Source: a virus. Taken from it: a stretch of DNA of 33,483 nucleotides. The position numbers were made by a program, and so were the translations under genes. Of the stretch, positions 31,158 to 33,483 are shown piece by piece; the stretch's first letter is position 1, and each line of letters begins with the position of its first letter. The notes beneath the pieces were generated by a model. That model had not been told where the DNA came from and ran no database searches. It saw only the letters and a list, made by a program, of their open reading frames with translations. The stretch is from positions 1-33,483 of IMG/VR virus record IMGVR_UViG_3300005253_001075, one strand, 5' to 3'.

Positions 31158-31390
31158 TGAGCGTAGCACCTATGGAACTGATCGAACGCGACGGAACGAC
31201 ATACACCAGGGCGATACACGAGGCCACCGGCGAACGGATATGGGTCGAGGTCCACAGCGACGGGACGCTTACCGCCGCTAACGGGTCGTTCTCAGGGGCG
31301 TTCGATCATGGCGACGCGGTGACACTCCTGGGCGACGAAACCGCCGATACGTGGGGTACGTTCAGAGCCGCCAAAGTGAGCGACCGATGA
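31157..31390 (+). CDS. 77-aa protein, unknown
   Basis: The start at 31157 (TGATG) is favoured over the GTG at 31154; GAAGGAG precedes. Beta-rich, with EATGERIWVEVHSDGTLTAA about 21-40. Acidic overall. ATGA overlap downstream. No recognised family. Confidence 0.64.
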   Translation: MSVAPMELIERDGTTYTRAIHEATGERIWVEVHSDGTLTAANGSFSGAFDHGDAVTLLGDETADTWGTFRAAKVSDR

Positions 31391-31746
31391 CCGAGTGGCG
31401 CTGCGTGGAGATGAACTGCGGAGCGTACGCGGTCAACATGGACGAAATGCTCTGTGCGTGGCACGATGAGAACCGCCTTAGCGATCAAGGAGGACCGATG
31501 AGCCACCCGATGAACGGTGATCTATCAGATGTACCCACACTGAAAGACGGCGACACGCTACACGTCGAGTACACCCTGGAAGGAGACGGAAGTATTACGA
31601 TCGACGCCTGGGAAGTAGAACGGGTACGGCCGCTACCCAAGCCAGTCAGACGCATCGGCATGCTCGGCTGTCTCGTGTACCTGGTCACCATCGTCACCAG
31701 TCTGTACCTGATAGGCCAAGCGATCCGATACGCGATAGGAGGATGA
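31387..31746 (+). CDS. Zinc-type head with C-terminal membrane helix, possible nested start
   Basis: 119 aa from 31387 (ATGA). Head has C-x5-C and a later LCAWHDE: CVEMNCGAYAV near 6-16 and near 32. The tail has a beta-rich part, then a membrane segment near 97-117 (MLGCLVYLVTIVTSLYLI). At 31498 an in-frame ATG follows a very strong AAGGAGG, which would give a separate 82-aa membrane protein without the zinc head. Two products from one frame look likely. Confidence 0.64.
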   Translation: MTEWRCVEMNCGAYAVNMDEMLCAWHDENRLSDQGGPMSHPMNGDLSDVPTLKDGDTLHVEYTLEGDGSITIDAWEVERVRPLPKPVRRIGMLGCLVYLVTIVTSLYLIGQAIRYAIGG

Positions 31747-31750
31747 GGAC

Positions 31751-31969
31751 ATGACAGACAGACAAAGCTGGCGACAAGCGACGACAGAAGAAGTAAATGA
31801 CGCAATAGAAGGGCACGGCTCCGCTCAACTGAGATGGATGATTCCCGACATTCGTCTGCAAGCCATCGCAGACGAATGGAAGCTACCGAATGACTTCAGG
31901 AAGTGGGACATTGTACGCGAAGGATACCCCGAGCTTGCTGCCCTGCTGGATGCGCTCGTAGCCGACTGA
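31751..31969 (+). CDS. 72-aa acidic helical protein
   Basis: RBS TAGGAGG eight bases before ATG. Helical: TTEEVNDAIEGHGSAQLRWM then LQAIADEWKLPNDF, LAALLDALV at the end. No motif; last gene of the promoter-29600 operon before a strong terminator. Confidence 0.66.
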   Translation: MTDRQSWRQATTEEVNDAIEGHGSAQLRWMIPDIRLQAIADEWKLPNDFRKWDIVREGYPELAALLDALVAD

Positions 31970-31973
31970 ACAA

Positions 31974-32008
31974 CAAGAGCCCCGGGACTCACACTCTCGG
32001 GGCTCTTG
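31974..32008 (+). terminator. Intrinsic-type terminator
   Basis: CAAGAGCCCCG ... CGGGGCTCTTG, eleven perfect pairs with a 13-base loop, five bases after the stop of the 72-aa gene. Downstream sequence is GCTTACG, no long T-run. The stem core AAGAGCCCCG is identical to that of the terminator at 33200. Confidence 0.82.
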
Positions 32009-32078
32009 GCTTACGAGAGGGAATGACGCGAATACATCACTAGACATACAAGGCTACTTGTGAGAAGATGAGGGGGAA

Positions 32079-32095
32079 GGCACCGCACGGATGCC
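32079..32095 (+). promoter_or_regulatory. CGCACGG leader hairpin 2
   Basis: GGCACC-GCACG-GATGCC, six pairs with one C-A mismatch, in the 105-base gap after the terminator; CGGAAGG and the ATG of the 41-aa gene follow. It needs its own promoter upstream; I see TTACGA-16-TACATC near 32011 as a weak candidate only. Just before it lies TGTGAGAAGATGAGG, nearly the same as TGTGAGAGGATGAGG before hairpin 4. Confidence 0.55.
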
Positions 32096-32113
32096 GCAAC
32101 GGAAGGACTAAGG

Positions 32114-32239
32114 ATGGAACGCAAGGAACTAGAGCGCAGAGAAGCCGAGGAACGCAAGGAACGTGCAAGGCTACGGCGTCCGATGTGGCGAGCGAACGCA
32201 TTCACAGCGAAACCTCGGGGACCGTACACGGCCAGTTGA
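32114..32239 (+). CDS. 41-aa highly charged microprotein
   Basis: MERKELERREAEERKERARL, then RRPMWRANAFTAKPRG: an Arg/Glu-rich helix that would be a stable single helix or coiled coil, followed by a basic tail. AAGGACTAAGG site. Preceded by a CGCACGG hairpin leader. Possibly RNA-binding by composition; not recognised. Confidence 0.55.
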   Translation: MERKELERREAEERKERARLRRPMWRANAFTAKPRGPYTAS

Positions 32240-32247
32240 GGGGCATA

Positions 32248-32264
32248 GGACTCGCACGGGACCC
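32248..32264 (+). promoter_or_regulatory. CGCACGG leader element 3
   Basis: GGACTC-GCACG-GGACCC: same loop, but only partly paired (C-G, T-G wobble, two mismatches, G-C, G-C). AGGAAGGGACAGC and the ATG of the 86-aa HTH gene follow. Weakest of the four as a hairpin, kept for the conserved core CGCACGG. Confidence 0.4.
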
Positions 32265-32282
32265 ACAGAAGGAAGGGACAGC

Positions 32283-32543
32283 ATGAACGAAAAGACCTAC
32301 CAACACCTTGCACGCATCACCCATGCGGCCAATCGTTTGCAAGCAGCGAGAGCAGAGGTAGACCCTGCAACCCTACGGTTCTACCACTGGATCAATGAGG
32401 CAGCGAGCAACGGGATCTCGCAACGTCTCATAGGAGAAGCAGCAGGAGTGACCCAACAGCGGGTAGCTCAGATCGTGAGAGAAGAGAGGATGAGCGACGT
32501 GCACCTCTGCGACATGTGCGGCCAGGCCAAGTGCGACCACTGA
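32283..32543 (+). CDS. Mini-HTH like sigma region 4.2 with zinc-like tail, copy B
   Basis: 86 aa; start at 32283 behind AGGAAGGG. Helical front, then SQRLIGEAAGVTQQRVAQIV near 48-67, matching copy A and sigma region 4.2 in the IG..AG.T.QRVAQ core. The C-terminus adds CDMCGQAKCDH (76-86), a Cys/His tail absent from the others, maybe a zinc site. Confidence 0.7.
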   Translation: MNEKTYQHLARITHAANRLQAARAEVDPATLRFYHWINEAASNGISQRLIGEAAGVTQQRVAQIVREERMSDVHLCDMCGQAKCDH

Positions 32544-32594
32544 AGCAGCAACGAAATGTACTAGGTGCCTTGTGATGTGAGAGGATGAGGTAGC

Positions 32595-32611
32595 GGCTCC
32601 GCACGGGAGCC
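32595..32611 (+). promoter_or_regulatory. CGCACGG leader hairpin 4
   Basis: GGCTCC-GCACG-GGAGCC, six perfect pairs, the best of the set. CCGACGGAAGG follows and then the ATG of the 37-aa gene. The stem differs from hairpins 1-2 with paired changes (GGCTCC/GGAGCC versus GGGC/GCCC), while the loop stays GCACG, which suggests selection on RNA shape plus loop sequence. Confidence 0.65.
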
Positions 32612-32633
32612 ACCGACGGAAGGATGCAAGGAC

Positions 32634-32747
32634 ATGATCTACACCGACTACCTACAAAGACACATCGACCGACTGACCGAGGCGCAGAAGCTCTACAGCG
32701 AGATCCTGCGCGAGGAGATGAGGGCAGAGAAGGGAGAAAAAGTATGA
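32634..32747 (+). CDS. 37-aa helical microprotein
   Basis: MIYTDYLQRHIDRLTEAQKL, then YSEILREEMRAEKGEKV: a single amphipathic charged helix or coiled coil. ATG follows GGAAGGATGCAAGGAC. Overlaps the next ATG as ATGA. The size is small, but a strong leader and overlap support it. Confidence 0.55.
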   Translation: MIYTDYLQRHIDRLTEAQKLYSEILREEMRAEKGEKV

Positions 32748-32968
32748 CAAAAGCAAAGTGGACAAACCTGACGCCCATAGAGCAGTACACCATGATTCTT
32801 CAAGATGCAACAGCAGAGAGACGAAACGCTGAGGTCTGGTGGCGCGAGACCATCCTGGAGGCTCTCACAGTCACAGACATGAGCCAGACAGAGGTCGGCA
32901 AGCACGCAGGAGTGAGCCAGCAGCGCATCGGGCAGATCGTGGCTGCAGCAGAGATGGGGACTCCATGA
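32744..32968 (+). CDS. Mini-HTH protein like sigma region 4.2, copy C
   Basis: 74 aa; start by ATGA overlap. Front helix (LTPIEQYTMILQDATAERRN), then MSQTEVGKHAGVSQQRIGQI near 48-67. Same core as copies A and B with more substitutions (VGKHAG, RIGQI). A third stand-alone member in under 2 kb. Confidence 0.68.
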   Translation: MTKAKWTNLTPIEQYTMILQDATAERRNAEVWWRETILEALTVTDMSQTEVGKHAGVSQQRIGQIVAAAEMGTP

Positions 32969-33180
32969 ATAACCGAGACTTCATCAGACGGTCGCCTACA
33001 ACGAAGCGCAGGCACCGTTTCATCATTGAACAGACGCCGGAAGGCTACGGAGTGACAGAGTACCGCGAACGCCTGTATCCAGGCGGTTGGGAGCGCTTGC
33101 TGTTCTCAGGAGAGTACGACTCGAGCGCTGAAGCACGTGAGTCCATCAACTGCCGTGGCTGGAACGGAGATACTACCTGA
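32965..33180 (+). CDS. 71-aa basic protein, unknown
   Basis: Start by ATGA. Basic N-terminus (RRSPTTKRRHRFIIEQTPEG near 9-28), then aromatic, beta-rich YRERLYPGGWERLLFSGEYD and SSAEARESINCRGW. No motif recognised. Last gene before the second terminator. Confidence 0.64.
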   Translation: MNNRDFIRRSPTTKRRHRFIIEQTPEGYGVTEYRERLYPGGWERLLFSGEYDSSAEARESINCRGWNGDTT

Positions 33181-33199
33181 AGCGATGGACTCAGCGACC

Positions 33200-33233
33200 A
33201 AGAGCCCCGGGCCATTGAAGGCTCGGGGCTCTT
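33200..33233. terminator. Strong bidirectional terminator hairpin
   Basis: AAGAGCCCCGGGCC, loop ATTGAA, GGCTCGGGGCTCTT: 14 pairs with one G-T wobble. It ends the rightward operon and, read leftward, begins six bases after the CCA end of the tRNA-like gene, so it can serve both. Stem core identical to the 31974 terminator. Confidence 0.85.
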
Positions 33234-33238
33234 CCGCG

Positions 33239-33306
33239 TGGTGGATGTGTCGGGACTCGAACCCGACTTACGTCTCGCTGCTGCTCTGCCATTGAGCTAC
33301 ATACCC
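33239..33306 (-). tRNA. tRNA-like gene lacking a recognisable anticodon arm
   Basis: On the minus strand: acceptor GGGTATG with CACATCC (one A-C mismatch, one G-T), spacer TA, D stem GCTC/GAGC around AATGGCA, T stem TCGGG/CCCGA with loop TTCGAGT, discriminator A, then encoded CCA. Between the D and T arms only 16 bases remain (AGCAGCGAGACGTAAG), where about 23 are expected, and no five-pair anticodon stem or anticodon loop can be made. Either a decayed tRNA or a tRNA mimic kept for its ends. No amino acid can be assigned. Followed at once by the strong hairpin at 33200-33233. -10-like TATCTT lies about ten bases upstream, without a good -35. Confidence 0.6.
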
Positions 33307-33461
33307 ATGAGCTTGAAGATACCAGACAGTCGGTGCCACTCCCCACCTAGACCCTGTCCAAGGCACCATACTCAACGATACCCCCCACCCGAGTGCCTTT
33401 TCCTCAACGAATACAACCAGAACCACCCACTCCCAAGATATGGAAGGAGCCTTGCCCCACG
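33307..33461 (+). other. 155-base gap before terL
   Basis: No supported gene. It is rich in C on the plus strand (CACTCCCCACC, CCCCCCACCC) and holds AAGGAG at 33443-33448 before the GTG at 33462. A minus-strand frame of 66 aa crosses it and the tRNA-like gene and is not credible. It could carry the terL promoter or the packaging site. Confidence 0.4.
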
Positions 33462-33483
33462 GTGACATCAGCGCCTCAGACAG
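33462..33483 (+). CDS. terL: Start of terminase large subunit (window-edge fragment)
   Basis: GTG at 33462 with AAGGAG 13 bases upstream, reading MTSAPQT and then a split codon. Joined to the first two bases of the window it gives Asp and continues without a stop into TELRISQEAQ of the open terL frame. The frame match and the ribosome site support a circle or a circularly permuted assembly. Confidence 0.6.

Noticed and set aside
33268-33468. 66-aa minus-strand open frame at the right end
   Set aside because: Runs through the tRNA-like gene; no ribosome site.

Overview
The window looks like an essentially complete genome of a short-tailed (podovirus-like) double-stranded DNA phage that infects an actinobacterium. 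The actinobacterial host is inferred from a WhiB-type Fe-S regulator, a protein resembling the phiC31 gp3 family, a 'CGT..AYQRH..GETPC' zinc-type protein common in actinobacteriophages, frequent GTG starts, and a lysin with an SLH-like tail. The podovirus assignment rests on a tubular adaptor/nozzle pair and on the absence of any tape-measure or tail-tube gene. The last bases (GTG at 33462) join the first bases in frame to give the N-terminus of the large terminase, so the window probably closes into a circle or is circularly permuted.

Layout. (1) 1-22523, plus strand, is the late module: large terminase, portal, a small gene, three tandem lectin-like paralogues, a 118-aa gene, a giant 2158-aa protein with a C-terminal staphylococcal-nuclease-like domain, two further large unknown proteins, scaffold, major capsid protein, a hairpin, a terminase-small-subunit-like HTH protein far from terL, two small genes, tail adaptor and nozzle, then lysis genes (coiled-coil membrane protein, M15-like/SLH-like endolysin, holin-like protein). 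(2) 26170-22525, minus strand, is a compact operon of 13 mostly overlapping genes that starts with an XRE repressor and includes a gp3-like protein, WhiB, a PD-(D/E)XK nuclease, a ribbon-helix-helix protein and several Cys-rich microproteins. It converges on the lysis genes with 1 base between stop codons. (3) 26247-29440, plus strand, is the divergent operon: RecB/Cas4-like nuclease, many Cys-rich small proteins and a winged-helix-like protein. (4) 29600-33233, plus strand, has a near-consensus promoter and then very small genes. Four of its leaders carry a CGCACGG hairpin-like element before a GGAAGG ribosome site, and three genes encode tiny proteins resembling sigma region 4.2 HTHs. Two terminators with the same stem sequence bound the end. 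(5) 33239-33306, minus strand, is a tRNA-like gene with acceptor, D and T arms and CCA but no recognisable anticodon arm, just upstream of terL.

The region between the XRE gene and the divergent operon, with facing TTGACT boxes, is the likely early switch. No integrase, DNA polymerase, RNA polymerase or primase was recognised, so replication probably depends on the host. The gp3-like protein may then act in something other than integrase control. Most small-gene functions are unknown and are given as such.
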